A program made the position numbers and the translations under genes. Positions 27,044 to 36,493 of a stretch of 64,000 bases of DNA are shown piece by piece (the stretch's first letter is position 1; every line of letters begins with the position of its first letter). Where the stretch lies: positions 111,479 through 175,478 of the forward strand of contig NZ_MJGV01000046.1 of the NCBI RefSeq assembly GCF_001865015.1. The letters are read 5' to 3'. Source of the DNA: Curtobacterium sp. MMLR14_010. Its GTDB lineage: Bacteria; Actinomycetota; Actinomycetes; Actinomycetales; Microbacteriaceae. Below the pieces are notes generated by a model that was given only the letters and a program-made list of their open reading frames with translations, was not told the DNA's origin and made no database searches.

Positions 27044-29716
27044 GTGTCGGACTCCGCAAAGCCTACCCTCATGGTCATCGACGGCCATTCGCTCGCCTTC
27101 CGGGCCTTCTACGCGCTGCCCGTGGACAGCTTCGTCAACCGCGACGGGCAGCACACGAACGCCATCCACGGCTTCATCTCGATGCTGTTGATGCTGCTGC
27201 AGCGCGAGAAGCCGACCCACCTCGCGGTGGCGTTCGACATCTCCCGGTTCTCGTTCCGCACCCGCGAGTACGCCGAGTACAAGGGAACCCGCTCCGAGAC
27301 CCCGGCGGAGTTCAAGGGGCAGATCCCGCTGCTGCAGCAGGCGCTCGAGGCCATGGGCATCACCACGGTCACGAAGGAGGACTACGAGGCCGACGACATC
27401 CTCGCGACGCTCTCCTCGCAGGGGGCCGAGCAGGGCTTCCAGGTCTACGTGGTCTCCGGTGACCGTGATGCGATCCAGCTCGTCAACGACGACGTCACGC
27501 TGCTCTACCCGTCGGTCCGCGGGGTGTCCGAACTCACCCGCTACGACCGCGACAAGGTCTACGAGCGCTACGGCATCGAGCCCCACCAGTACCCGGACGT
27601 CGCCGCGCTCGTCGGGGAGACCAGCGACAACCTCATCGGCGTCGACAAGGTCGGCGAGAAGACCGCGGTCAAGTGGGTGACCCAGTACGGCTCGCTCGAG
27701 GGCGTCCTGGAACACGCCGACGAGATCAAGGGCGTCGTCGGCAACAACCTCCGCGAGCAGCAGGACCGGGCCGTCCGGAACCGCCGCCTCAACCGGCTGG
27801 TCACCGACGTGGAACTGCCCGTCGGGCCGGCCGACGTCGCGCTCCGCCCCCTCGACGAAGCCGCCGTCCGCGAGCTCTTCGCCACGCTGCAGTTCCGCAC
27901 CCTGCTCGACCGCGTGTTCAAGGTCGCGGGCAACGGCGAGCCGAGCGACCAGACCGCGGTGGAGGGCGGCGTCGAGGACGACGGCATCACCCCGCCGCCG
28001 GTGAAGACGCTCATCGACGAAGAGCTCGGCTACTGGCTCGAGCGCAAGAACGCCGCCGACAGCGAGAACGGCTACGGCATCGCGGTGGAGGTCATCGACG
28101 GCCGTCTCAGCGCGATCGGCATCGCCACCCACGACGACGCCGTCCTGGTGCCCGGTGGCAGCGGCACGAAGGACTACGAGCAGCTCACCGCCTGGTTCGC
28201 CTCCGACGCCCCGAAGCACTTCCACGACGCCAAGGCCGCCGTCAAGGCGCTCGGCACCGCCGGGATCGCGGTCAACGGCATCGCCGGGGACGCCCGCATC
28301 ATGGGCTGGCTGGCGAACCCCGGCAAGCAGGGCCAGCCGCTGACCGACCTGGTCTACCAGGAGCTCGGCGAGGAACTGCCGACCGCCGACCCGAACCAGC
28401 TCGTCCCGGAGACCGCCCCGGTGAACGTCGGCGTGCACGCCTGGTACGTCCTCCGCGTGACCACGGCGCTCCGTGCCCGGATCGACCCCGGTTCGCTCGG
28501 CGTGCTCGACGACATCGAGCTCCCGCTGGTGTCGGTGCTCGCGCAGATGGAGACCACCGGTGTGGGCATCGACCGACCGGTGCTGACCGGGCTGTCGAAG
28601 GAACTCGGCGAGCGTGCCGCCGAGCTCGCCCAGCAGGCCTTCGCGGAGATCGGCCACGAGGTCAACCTCGGGTCGCCGAAGCAGCTGCAGGAGGTCCTGT
28701 TCACCGAGCTCGCGATGCCGAAGACCCGCAAGACCAAGACGGGCTTCTCGACCGACGCCGCCAGCCTGACGGACCTGCAGGAGCAGCACCCGCACCCGTT
28801 CCTGGGCCTGCTGCTGCAGCACCGTGACGCGACGAAGCTCCGGCAGATCGTCGACACCCTCGACGCCGCCGTCGTCGACGGCCGCATCCACACCCGGTAC
28901 GAGCAGACGGGCACGAGCACGGGGCGCGTCTCGTCGACCGATCCGAACCTGCAGAACATCCCCGTGAAGACCGCCGTCGGCCGTCGCATCCGCTCGGCGT
29001 TCGCCGTCGCCGAGCCGTACACGACGCTCCTGACGGCGGACTACTCGCAGATCGAGATGCGGATCATGGCGCACCTCTCCGGCGACCCCGGTCTCGTCCA
29101 GGCCTTCAAGGAGGGCGAGGACCTCCACCGGTTCGTCGGCGCGCGCGTGTTCGGCGTCGAGCCGGCGGACGTCAGCCCCGAGATGCGCACCAAGGTGAAG
29201 GCGATGTCGTACGGGCTCGCCTACGGGCTCAGCGCGTTCGGCCTGTCGAAGCAGCTGCGCATCGAGCAGAGCGAAGCCCGCACCCTGATGACCGAGTACT
29301 TCGCCCGCTTCGGTGCGGTGCGGGACTACCTCCGCAACGTCGTCGAGCAGGCACGCGAGGACGGCTACACGGAGACGATCTTCGGCCGCCGCCGCCCCTT
29401 CCCGGACCTCAAGAGCCCGAACCGGGTGCTGCGCGAGAACGCCGAGCGAGCTGCCCTGAACGCGCCGATCCAGGGGTCGGCCGCTGACATCATGAAGATC
29501 GCGATGCTCGGCGTCGCCTCAGACCTGCGCGACGGCGAGCTCGGCACGCGCCTGCTCCTCCAGGTGCACGACGAACTGATCCTCGAGGTCGCCCCCGGCG
29601 AGCAGGAGCGCGTCGAGGAGATCCTTCGAGCGCGCATGGGGTCCGCGGCGGACCTGACCGTGCCCCTCGACGTCCAGGTCGGCACCGGCGCCAACTGGGA
29701 GGTCGCCGCGCACTGA
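27044..29716 (+). CDS. polA: DNA polymerase I
   Basis: Repair synthesis and Okazaki fragment processing. At 890 residues it has the N-terminal 5'-3' exonuclease (about 8-300, with YEADDILATL and SGDRDAIQLV), a degenerate 3'-5' exonuclease domain (about 310-500) and a family A polymerase domain. Motif A TADYSQIEMR carries D666, motif B is KAMSYGLAYGLSAFGL, and motif C VHDE carries D843. The proofreading-domain acidic residues (usual DTE) are missing in the IAVEVIDGRLSAIG strand, so no proofreading is expected, as in other actinobacteria. GTG start at 27044. Confidence 0.97.
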   Translation: MSDSAKPTLMVIDGHSLAFRAFYALPVDSFVNRDGQHTNAIHGFISMLLMLLQREKPTHLAVAFDISRFSFRTREYAEYKGTRSETPAEFKGQIPLLQQALEAMGITTVTKEDYEADDILATLSSQGAEQGFQVYVVSGDRDAIQLVNDDVTLLYPSVRGVSELTRYDRDKVYERYGIEPHQYPDVAALVGETSDNLIGVDKVGEKTAVKWVTQYGSLEGVLEHADEIKGVVGNNLREQQDRAVRNRRLNRLVTDVELPVGPADVALRPLDEAAVRELFATLQFRTLLDRVFKVAGNGEPSDQTAVEGGVEDDGITPPPVKTLIDEELGYWLERKNAADSENGYGIAVEVIDGRLSAIGIATHDDAVLVPGGSGTKDYEQLTAWFASDAPKHFHDAKAAVKALGTAGIAVNGIAGDARIMGWLANPGKQGQPLTDLVYQELGEELPTADPNQLVPETAPVNVGVHAWYVLRVTTALRARIDPGSLGVLDDIELPLVSVLAQMETTGVGIDRPVLTGLSKELGERAAELAQQAFAEIGHEVNLGSPKQLQEVLFTELAMPKTRKTKTGFSTDAASLTDLQEQHPHPFLGLLLQHRDATKLRQIVDTLDAAVVDGRIHTRYEQTGTSTGRVSSTDPNLQNIPVKTAVGRRIRSAFAVAEPYTTLLTADYSQIEMRIMAHLSGDPGLVQAFKEGEDLHRFVGARVFGVEPADVSPEMRTKVKAMSYGLAYGLSAFGLSKQLRIEQSEARTLMTEYFARFGAVRDYLRNVVEQAREDGYTETIFGRRRPFPDLKSPNRVLRENAERAALNAPIQGSAADIMKIAMLGVASDLRDGELGTRLLLQVHDELILEVAPGEQERVEEILRARMGSAADLTVPLDVQVGTGANWEVAAH

Positions 29717-29727
29717 TCTGCGCTCGG

Positions 29728-29733
29728 TAGGGT
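29728..29733 (+). promoter_or_regulatory. Predicted -10 box (TAGGGT) before the DUF885 gene
   Basis: TAGGGT ends 6 bases before the ATG at 29740, in the 23-base gap after polA. The GGAG beside the ATG is too close to act as a normal Shine-Dalgarno sequence. Confidence 0.45.
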
Positions 29734-29739
29734 CGGAGC

Positions 29740-31419
29740 ATGACCACAGAGCGTCCTGTCCGCCAGCCCTCCGCCGTCGACCGGGTCGCCGAGGACTGGG
29801 TGACCACCCTCGTCGACCTCGACCCGACCATCGCAACATACATCGGCGTCCCCGGGCGCACGGGGGAGTACGGCGACACCTCGCCCGCCGGGGCCGCAGC
29901 CTCCGCCGACGCAGCCCGCGCGGCCCGCCGTGCGCTCGACGCGGCCGAGCCCGTCGACGCCGTCGACCGTGTCACGAAGACCGACCTCGGCGCCGAGCTC
30001 GACCTGGTCGTCGAGTCGTACGACCGCAAGCTGCACCTGCGCGACCTGAACGTCATCGCCAGCCCGGCCCAGTCCCTGCGCGAGGTCATCGACCTGATGC
30101 CGACGGCGACCACGGCCGACTGGGAGGACGTCGCGAGCCGGGTCCGGGCACTGCCCGACGCGCTCGAGGGCTTCCGCGAGACCCTGCTCGAGGGCACCCG
30201 CGAGCAGGTCGTCCCCGCTCGTCGGCAGGTCGAGCTCGTCGCCGAGCAGATGGCGCGGAGCGGCGCCGACGACGGCTTCTTCCGGCAGCTCGCCACGACC
30301 GCGTCGCTCGACGACGGCGCGCCCGTCCCCGAGGCACTCCGCGCCGAGCTGGTCCGCGGTGGCGAGGTCGCCGCGGCCGCGTACCGCTCGTTCGGCCGGT
30401 TCCTCCAGCACGAGCTGATGCCCCTCGCGACACCGACCGACGCCGTGGGCCGCGACGCCTACGAGCTGCACTCCCGCCGGTTCCTCGGCGCGGTGGTCGA
30501 CCTCGACGAGACGTACGAGTGGGGCATCGAGGAGCTCGCCCGGATGCGCGAGGAGCAGGAGCGCATCGCCGACCGGATCGAGCCCGGCGCGTCCGTGGCC
30601 CGGGCGATCGAGGTCCTCGACGCCGACCCCGCCCGGGTGCTGCACGGCACGGACGCCCTCCGGCAGTGGATGCAGGAGACCAGCGACGAGTCGATCCGCG
30701 CGATGGACGGCCGCTACTTCGACATCGCGGACCCGATCAAGCGCCTGGAGTGCCGCATCGCGCCCACGCAGGAGGGCGGGATCTACTACACGGGCCCGTC
30801 CGACGACTTCTCGCGCGCCGGCCGCATGTGGTGGTCCGTGCCGGAGGGCGTCACCGAGTTCGGCACCTGGCGCGAGAAGACCACGGTCTACCACGAGGGT
30901 GTGCCCGGTCACCACCTGCAGATCAGCCAGGCCGTGTTCAACCGCGGCGAGCTCAACACCTGGCGTCGGCAGCTGGCCGGCCCGTCCGGACACGTGGAGG
31001 GCTGGGCGTTGTACGCCGAGCGCCTGATGGAGCAGCTCGGGTTCCTCGACGACGACGGCGACCGCCTCGGGATGCTCGACGGCCAGCGGATGCGCGCCGC
31101 CCGCGTGGTGCTCGACATCGGTGTGCACCTGCAGAAGACCAACCCGGACGGCGGCGGCTGGACGTGGGAGTACGCCCTCGACTTCATGGGGCAGAACGTC
31201 AACATGGACCCGGCGTTCGTGCGCTTCGAGGTCGCACGGTACTTCGGATGGCCCGGACAGGCTCCGTCGTACAAGGTCGGCCAGCGCGTGTGGGAGTCCG
31301 TCCGCGACGAGGTCGCTGCTCGGGAGGGCGCGGACTTCGACCTCAAGGCGTTCCACCACCGGGCACTGGCACTCGGCGGGGTCGGCCTCGACACCCTCCG
31401 CTCGGCGCTGCTCGACTGA
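29740..31419 (+). CDS. DUF885 family metallopeptidase-like protein
   Basis: A 559-residue protein with HEGVPGHH at 385-392, the zinc-peptidase-like signature of DUF885, in which H385, E386 and H391 or H392 would bind metal and activate water. The downstream glutamate lies in HVEGWALYAERL. Other family segments are RLECRIAPTQEGGIYYTGPS and ARYFGWPGQAPSYKVGQ. No signal peptide is visible, so it is probably cytoplasmic. The family is annotated as uncharacterised or as carboxypeptidase-like; the substrate is unknown. Confidence 0.85.
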   Translation: MTTERPVRQPSAVDRVAEDWVTTLVDLDPTIATYIGVPGRTGEYGDTSPAGAAASADAARAARRALDAAEPVDAVDRVTKTDLGAELDLVVESYDRKLHLRDLNVIASPAQSLREVIDLMPTATTADWEDVASRVRALPDALEGFRETLLEGTREQVVPARRQVELVAEQMARSGADDGFFRQLATTASLDDGAPVPEALRAELVRGGEVAAAAYRSFGRFLQHELMPLATPTDAVGRDAYELHSRRFLGAVVDLDETYEWGIEELARMREEQERIADRIEPGASVARAIEVLDADPARVLHGTDALRQWMQETSDESIRAMDGRYFDIADPIKRLECRIAPTQEGGIYYTGPSDDFSRAGRMWWSVPEGVTEFGTWREKTTVYHEGVPGHHLQISQAVFNRGELNTWRRQLAGPSGHVEGWALYAERLMEQLGFLDDDGDRLGMLDGQRMRAARVVLDIGVHLQKTNPDGGGWTWEYALDFMGQNVNMDPAFVRFEVARYFGWPGQAPSYKVGQRVWESVRDEVAAREGADFDLKAFHHRALALGGVGLDTLRSALLD

Positions 31420-31464
31420 CGTAGCAGCCCCTCGCGGTGGACCGCGACACGCGCGGTGCCCCGC

Positions 31465-31494
31465 TTGTGAGGGGTCGAGCGCACCGGTTAGACT
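31465..31494 (+). promoter_or_regulatory. Predicted rpsA promoter
   Basis: TTGTGA (31465-31470), an 18-base spacer and TAGACT (31489-31494) form one of the best sigma-A-like pairs in the window. Transcription would start near 31500, leaving a leader of about 100 bases before the rpsA ATG, unlike the leaderless arrangement of many neighbours. No obvious regulatory hairpin was recognised in that leader. Confidence 0.6.
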
Positions 31495-31602
31495 TGTGCG
31501 GCGCAATCCGCGCCACCACAATCCACCGCCACGGCGGCAGCATGCGGGAACTGTCCCCGCGTCGCCCTGGCCTGACTCATGTCCGTTCGGAGCAATCTCT
31601 AC

Positions 31603-33060
31603 ATGACAACCACTACGACCAAGGCTCCTAAGCAGGTCGCCATCAACGACATCGGTTCGGCTGATGACTTCCTGGCCGAGGTCGAGAAGACCCTGAAGTT
31701 CTTCAACGACGGCGATCTCATCTCCGGCACCGTCGTGAAGATCGACCGCGACGAGGTCCTCCTCGACGTCGGGTACAAGACCGAGGGTGTCATCCCCTCG
31801 CGCGAGCTCTCGATCAAGCACGACGTCGACCCCAACGAGGTCGTCAACGTCGGTGACGAGGTCGAGGCCCTGGTCCTCCAGAAGGAGGACAAGGAAGGCC
31901 GCCTCATCCTGTCGAAGAAGCGCGCGCAGTACGAGCGTGCGTGGGGCGACGTCGAGAAGATCAAGGAGTCCGACGGGGTCGTCACCGGCACCGTCATCGA
32001 GGTCGTCAAGGGTGGCCTCATCGTGGACATCGGTCTCCGTGGCTTCCTCCCGGCATCGCTCATCGAACTCCGCCGCGTGCGCGACCTCACGCCGTACCTC
32101 GGTCAGGAGATCGAGGCCAAGATCCTCGAGCTCGACAAGAACCGCAACAACGTCGTGCTCTCGCGTCGTGCACTGCTCGAGCAGACGCAGTCCGAGTCGC
32201 GCACCACGTTCCTGAACAACCTCCACAAGGGCCAGGTCCGCAAGGGCGTCGTATCGTCGATCGTCAACTTCGGTGCGTTCGTCGACCTCGGCGGCGTCGA
32301 CGGTCTCGTCCACGTGTCCGAGCTCAGCTGGAAGCACATCGAGCACGCCAGCGAGGTCGTCGAGGTCGGTCAGGAAGTCACCGTCGAGATCCTCGAGGTG
32401 GACCTGGACCGCGAGCGCGTGTCGCTCTCGCTCAAGGCCACGCAGGAAGACCCGTGGCAGGTCTTCGCCCGTACCCACGCGATCGGTCAGATCGCACCGG
32501 GCAAGGTCACGAAGCTCGTGCCGTTCGGTGCCTTCGTCCGCGTCGCGGACGGCATCGAGGGCCTCGTCCACATCTCGGAGCTCTCGAACAAGCACGTCGA
32601 GCTCGCCGAGCAGGTCGTGTCCGTCGGCGACGAGGTCTTCGTGAAGATCATCGACATCGACCTCGACCGTCGTCGCATCTCGCTCAGCCTCAAGCAGGCC
32701 AACGAGGGCGTCGACCCGGAGAGCGCCGAGTTCGACCCGGCCCTCTACGGCATGCCGACCGAGTACGACGACAAGGGTGACTACAAGTACCCCGAGGGCT
32801 TCGACCCGGAGACCAACGAGTGGCTCGAGGGCTACGACGCACAGCGCGAGGTCTGGGAAGGCCAGTATGCGGCCGCCCAGGGTCGTTGGGAGGCCCACAA
32901 GGCCCAGGTCGCCAAGTCCCTCACGGACGAGGCCACCGGTACCTTCGACCTCCCGGCCAGCGCGTCCTCGACGTTCACCACCGAGCAGGCCGGCCAGGGC
33001 ACCCTGGCTGACGACGCCTCGCTCGCGGCGCTCCGCGAGAAGCTCAGCTCGACCAACTGA
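31603..33060 (+). CDS. rpsA: 30S ribosomal protein S1
   Basis: S1 holds mRNA on the 30S subunit during initiation. The 485-residue protein has four S1/OB domains at about 36-105, 122-187, 208-276 and 293-362, the usual number in actinobacteria (six in E. coli). Repeated GAFVDLGGVDGLVHVSELS-like and SLSLKATQ-type motifs mark them. The acidic, low-complexity C-terminal tail (about 365-485) has Tyr/Glu-rich spacing. ATG 31603 (MTTTTTKAPKQV) is preferred to ATG 31579, which adds an unrelated octapeptide. A strong terminator follows. Confidence 0.95.
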   Translation: MTTTTTKAPKQVAINDIGSADDFLAEVEKTLKFFNDGDLISGTVVKIDRDEVLLDVGYKTEGVIPSRELSIKHDVDPNEVVNVGDEVEALVLQKEDKEGRLILSKKRAQYERAWGDVEKIKESDGVVTGTVIEVVKGGLIVDIGLRGFLPASLIELRRVRDLTPYLGQEIEAKILELDKNRNNVVLSRRALLEQTQSESRTTFLNNLHKGQVRKGVVSSIVNFGAFVDLGGVDGLVHVSELSWKHIEHASEVVEVGQEVTVEILEVDLDRERVSLSLKATQEDPWQVFARTHAIGQIAPGKVTKLVPFGAFVRVADGIEGLVHISELSNKHVELAEQVVSVGDEVFVKIIDIDLDRRRISLSLKQANEGVDPESAEFDPALYGMPTEYDDKGDYKYPEGFDPETNEWLEGYDAQREVWEGQYAAAQGRWEAHKAQVAKSLTDEATGTFDLPASASSTFTTEQAGQGTLADDASLAALREKLSSTN

Positions 33061-33085
33061 TCGAGCTCAGCAGCAACTGAACGCA

Positions 33086-33125
33086 CCGGAAGCCCGGCAT
33101 CCCTCAGGGGGTGCCGGGCTTCCGG
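33086..33125 (+). terminator. Intrinsic terminator after rpsA
   Basis: An 18-bp stem (33086-33103 with 33108-33125, one G-U wobble) and a TCAG tetraloop, 25 bases after the rpsA stop. The following bases (CGTTCGTG) have only a weak U-tract. Confidence 0.8.
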
Positions 33126-33145
33126 CGTTCGTGGGGGTCCACGCC

Positions 33146-33151
33146 TAGGCT
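33146..33151 (+). promoter_or_regulatory. Predicted -10 box (TAGGCT) of a leaderless coaE transcript
   Basis: TAGGCT ends 7 bases before the coaE GTG, immediately downstream of the rpsA terminator. No Shine-Dalgarno sequence is present. Confidence 0.5.
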
Positions 33152-33158
33152 GGTCGCC

Positions 33159-33770
33159 GTGCGCATCATCGGACTCACGGGCGGCATCGCCGCGGGGAAG
33201 TCGACCGTCTCGGGTCGTTGGGCAGAGCACGGCGCCGTCGTCGTCGACGCGGACCGCCTGGCGCGGGACGCCGTCGCCCCCGGCAGCCCCGGGCTCGAGC
33301 AGGTCGCGGAGCGCTTCGGTCCGTCGGTCATCGCGGCGGACGGGTCGCTCGACCGGCCGGCCCTCGGTGCGGTCGTGTTCTCCGACCCGGCGGCACGCAA
33401 GGACCTCGAGGCGATCACCCACCCCGAGGTCTGGCGACTGGCGCAGGCCGCGTTCGACGCCGCCGAGCAGGCCGACCCGGACGCGGTGGTGGTGTACGAC
33501 GTGCCGCTCCTCGCCGAGGCCCGAGGGACCCGTCCGCTGCGGTTCGACGCGGTCGTCGTCGTCGACGCCCCGGCGGCGATGCGCATCGAGCGCCTGGTGG
33601 AGCACCGCGGGATGTCGCACGAGGAAGCGGAGCGTCGCGTCGGCGCCCAGGCGAGCGACGCTGACCGCCTCGCCCTGGCCGACCACGTCGTCGACGCCAC
33701 CGGCACGCTCGAGGACACGATCCGCTCGGCCGACCAGGTCTGGAGCCTGGTCGCACCCGAGACCACGTGA
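33159..33770 (+). CDS. coaE: Dephospho-CoA kinase
   Basis: Last step of coenzyme A synthesis, phosphorylating the 3'-hydroxyl of dephospho-CoA. A 203-residue P-loop kinase with GGIAAGKS at 8-15 and the CoaE motifs DADRLARD, ITHPEVW and VYDVPLLAE. The GTG at 33159 gives MRIIGLTGGIAAGKS, the standard N-terminus. Some actinobacterial CoaE proteins carry a UPF0157 C-terminal extension; this one does not. Its stop overlaps the GTG of the next gene by 4 bases. Confidence 0.95.
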   Translation: MRIIGLTGGIAAGKSTVSGRWAEHGAVVVDADRLARDAVAPGSPGLEQVAERFGPSVIAADGSLDRPALGAVVFSDPAARKDLEAITHPEVWRLAQAAFDAAEQADPDAVVVYDVPLLAEARGTRPLRFDAVVVVDAPAAMRIERLVEHRGMSHEEAERRVGAQASDADRLALADHVVDATGTLEDTIRSADQVWSLVAPETT

Positions 33771-34825
33771 AGCACCGGCTGCTGCTCGTCGTCGCCGCGG
33801 TCGTCCTCGTGGCGATCGGGCTCGGCACCCTCGTCGCCGCGAACGTGCTCGCCGGTCAGCGTGTGGCCGACCACGGCCGCGAACCAGCGCACGCCCACGA
33901 GCGCAGTGACGCGCGCGGACCCCGGGACGAGTTCCACCGCTTCCGGCTCGGTGCGATCGACGGTGAACGGCTCGAACCGAACCGGGACGACTTCGCCGCC
34001 AGGACCGCCGCTGACGGGCCACTGCTGCTGTTCCTGCCCGCGACGCGTGCACGACCGGCGGACTACCAGCGGTTCCTGACGACGGCCCTCGGTGACGGGT
34101 ACCACGTGCTCGGGCTCGACTACTGGAACCTCGGCAAGACCCTCTCCGGGACGTGCGAGGCCGACCCGCACTGCTACGGCACCGTCCAGCGGAACCGGTT
34201 CGACGGCACCCGGCAGTCGGACTTCAGCGCGGTGTCGCCGGCGGGGTCGATCGTCTCGCGGTTCCGCGACGCGATCGCCCACCTCGACGACGTCGACCCG
34301 ACGGGCGGGTGGGGGCGCTTCGTCGCGGCGGACGAGGACATCGCGTGGAGCGACATCGTCGTGGCCGGGCACTCGCAGGGCGGCGGTGAGGCGGCGTACA
34401 TCGCGCACATCCGACCGGTCCTCGGCGCGCTGATGTTCGCGTCCCCGGTGGAGTCGCTCGGGCCCGTGCACGCCGCGTGGATGGACCGCCCCGGCGCGAC
34501 CCCGGCGTCACGGATGTACGCCGTGGACGACGTCCGCGACGAGTTCGGGCCGCGGATCCGCGGGTCGTGGACGGCCCTCGGCCTCGACGTCCCCGCGACC
34601 GCGGGCGGACCGGCCGAACCGTGGCGCACGGACACCGCAGCCCCACCGGAGGGCTGGGAACCGCATGCGATCCTCACGGACATCCGCATCGGGACGCCGG
34701 CGCAGTCGCACTCCCGCATCATCAAGGACTCGACGCCGCTCGACGCCGAGGGGCAGCCTCGGCTCATCGCGCTGTGGCAGTGGTTGCTGCGACGCTTCCC
34801 GCTGCCCGCGCCGACCGGTCCCTGA
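33767..34825 (+). CDS. Membrane-anchored or secreted alpha/beta hydrolase
   Basis: A 352-residue protein with an N-terminal hydrophobic segment (about 4-27, after MKHR), which is a signal peptide or anchor, so the catalytic part is extracytoplasmic. The nucleophile elbow GHSQGG carries S203. A likely acid/His pair lies later (HSRIIKDSTPLD near residue 310). HCYGTVQRNRF and LLLFLPATRARP resemble the BPSS1187/chlorophyllase-like hydrolases of unknown substrate. The GTG start overlaps coaE by 4 bases, though the functional link to CoA is unclear. Confidence 0.7.
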   Translation: MKHRLLLVVAAVVLVAIGLGTLVAANVLAGQRVADHGREPAHAHERSDARGPRDEFHRFRLGAIDGERLEPNRDDFAARTAADGPLLLFLPATRARPADYQRFLTTALGDGYHVLGLDYWNLGKTLSGTCEADPHCYGTVQRNRFDGTRQSDFSAVSPAGSIVSRFRDAIAHLDDVDPTGGWGRFVAADEDIAWSDIVVAGHSQGGGEAAYIAHIRPVLGALMFASPVESLGPVHAAWMDRPGATPASRMYAVDDVRDEFGPRIRGSWTALGLDVPATAGGPAEPWRTDTAAPPEGWEPHAILTDIRIGTPAQSHSRIIKDSTPLDAEGQPRLIALWQWLLRRFPLPAPTGP

Positions 34826-34876
34826 CACGCGGTCCCGGACAGCAGGTCCCTGACGGAAGGTCATAGCATTCGGGAT

Positions 34877-34882
34877 TAGCGT
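34877..34882 (+). promoter_or_regulatory. Predicted -10 box (TAGCGT) of the ligase/acyltransferase pair
   Basis: TAGCGT ends 6 bases before the GTG at 34889 in the 63-base gap after the hydrolase, predicting a leaderless bicistronic transcript. Confidence 0.45.
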
Positions 34883-34888
34883 GGCGGA

Positions 34889-36493
34889 GTGCAGCCAGAC
34901 CGCGACCCCGAAGCCCGCGACCCCGACGCGCCGACCCCCGGTGGTCTCCGCGCACTGATCCGCCAGCGCGCCGCCGAGGACCCCGACCGCGTGTACCTCG
35001 AGGACGCCCGCTCCGACCGGGTGCTCCGTCACCGCGACCTCGAGACCGCGGTGACCGCGTGGTCCTCCACCTTCGACGTGATCGGCGTGCCCGACTCCGG
35101 CGCCGTGCTGGTCGACGTCGGGGACCCGATCGCGTTCGCCGTCGTGCACCTCGCGGCGGTCGCGAGCGGGCGCCGCGCGGTCCCCGTCGACACCGGTCAG
35201 CCGACGACCGAGCCGGCACGGCTCGCCGACCTGCTCGGCGGCGCCTCGATCGTGGTGTCCGACCGGCTCGAGGACGCGACCATCCCGGGGACGCCGGCCG
35301 CCCGCGTGGACCCGGCCACGGGCCTCCCGTCCGACGTCCGTGACGGTGACGTGCCCACCGAGACGCCGGACGCACCCGGTGAGGGGTCCGTCGTGCTGTT
35401 CACCTCGGGCTCGACCGGCACGCCCAAGGGCGTCGAGCTGCCGGAGTCGCAGCTGCTGTTCGTCGCCCGGGCCGTGGCCGAGCACAACGGGCTGACCCGG
35501 GACGACCGCGGGTTCAACTCGTTGCCGCTGTTCCACGTCAACGCCGAGGTCGTCGGGCTGCTGTCGACGCTCGTCGCCGGCGCCACGCTGGTGCTCGACC
35601 GACGCTTCCGACGGACCGGCTTCTGGGAGCTGCTCGCCGACCGCCGGGTGACCTGGCTGAACGCGGTGCCGGCGATCCTGGCGGTGCTCGCGAAGACCGG
35701 TCCGCTCGACGTCCCGGAGGGCCTGCGGTTCGTTCGGAGTGCCTCCGCGCCGCTGCCCGATCCCGTGCGAGCCGCACTGGGCGACGTCCCGCTCGTCGTG
35801 AGCTGGGGCATGACCGAGGGCGCGAGCCAGATCACCGCCACGCCGCTCGGCGCGCCCGCCCGCGTCGGCACGGTCGGCGTGCCGGTGGGCTGCTCCGTGC
35901 AGGTGCGCGACGAGGACGGCACCGTGCTGCCCGCCGGTGCGACCGGGGCGCTGTGGGTCCGCGGGCCGGGCATCGTCCGCTCCTACCTCCACGGACGCGC
36001 CGCAGAACGCTTCGACGCGGAGGGCTGGCTCGCCACCGGCGACGTCGGCTCCGTCGCGGAGGACGGCTGGGTGTCGCTCGCCGGCCGCTCCGACGACGTC
36101 ATCAACCGCGGGGGCGAGAAGGTCTGGCCCGCCGAGGTCGAGGACGTCCTGCTCGGCGACCCGCGGGTGCTCGAAGCCGTGGTGGTCGCCCGGCCGGACG
36201 ACGTCCTCGGCAGCGTGCCGGTGGCGTACGTCATCCAGCAGCCACGGGACGACGACCGCGACGCCGCCGACGGCCGCGACCCGCACGCTGCGGCCGACCG
36301 CGACGCGGCCCGCGCCGCCGCGGAGGCCGCCGCGGACGCCGCCGCCCTCGTCGCCGACCTCACCGCCCGCGCCGAACGCTCCCTGACCCGCTTCCGCCGC
36401 CCGGTCGAGATCATCGTCGTCCCCGACCTGCCCCGCGCCCCGACCGGCAAGGTCCAGCGCGCCCGCGTGCGCGGCATGGCGGAGACCCCGTGA
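34889..36493 (+). CDS. Class I adenylate-forming (AMP-binding) acid-CoA ligase-like enzyme
   Basis: A 534-residue protein with the ANL superfamily core motifs: A3 TSGSTGTPKG (near 172-181), A5 SWGMTEGASQ, A7 ATGDVG, A8 GRSDDVINRGGEKVWPAEVE, and A10 PRAPTGKVQR with catalytic K521. It activates a carboxylic acid as acyl-AMP, usually then passed to CoA or a carrier. The substrate is not predictable. Oddity: an Ala/Asp/Arg-rich insert of about 45 residues (near 450-495) sits between A8 and A10. The downstream acyltransferase overlaps its stop by 4 bases. No acyl-carrier protein gene is adjacent. Confidence 0.85.
   Translation: MQPDRDPEARDPDAPTPGGLRALIRQRAAEDPDRVYLEDARSDRVLRHRDLETAVTAWSSTFDVIGVPDSGAVLVDVGDPIAFAVVHLAAVASGRRAVPVDTGQPTTEPARLADLLGGASIVVSDRLEDATIPGTPAARVDPATGLPSDVRDGDVPTETPDAPGEGSVVLFTSGSTGTPKGVELPESQLLFVARAVAEHNGLTRDDRGFNSLPLFHVNAEVVGLLSTLVAGATLVLDRRFRRTGFWELLADRRVTWLNAVPAILAVLAKTGPLDVPEGLRFVRSASAPLPDPVRAALGDVPLVVSWGMTEGASQITATPLGAPARVGTVGVPVGCSVQVRDEDGTVLPAGATGALWVRGPGIVRSYLHGRAAERFDAEGWLATGDVGSVAEDGWVSLAGRSDDVINRGGEKVWPAEVEDVLLGDPRVLEAVVVARPDDVLGSVPVAYVIQQPRDDDRDAADGRDPHAAADRDAARAAAEAAADAAALVADLTARAERSLTRFRRPVEIIVVPDLPRAPTGKVQRARVRGMAETP

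Noticed and set aside
33767..34825. Functional link of the alpha/beta hydrolase with coaE as a CoA-pathway enzyme
   Set aside because: It overlaps coaE, but a signal or anchor segment puts the catalytic domain outside the cytoplasm, where coenzyme A is not made.
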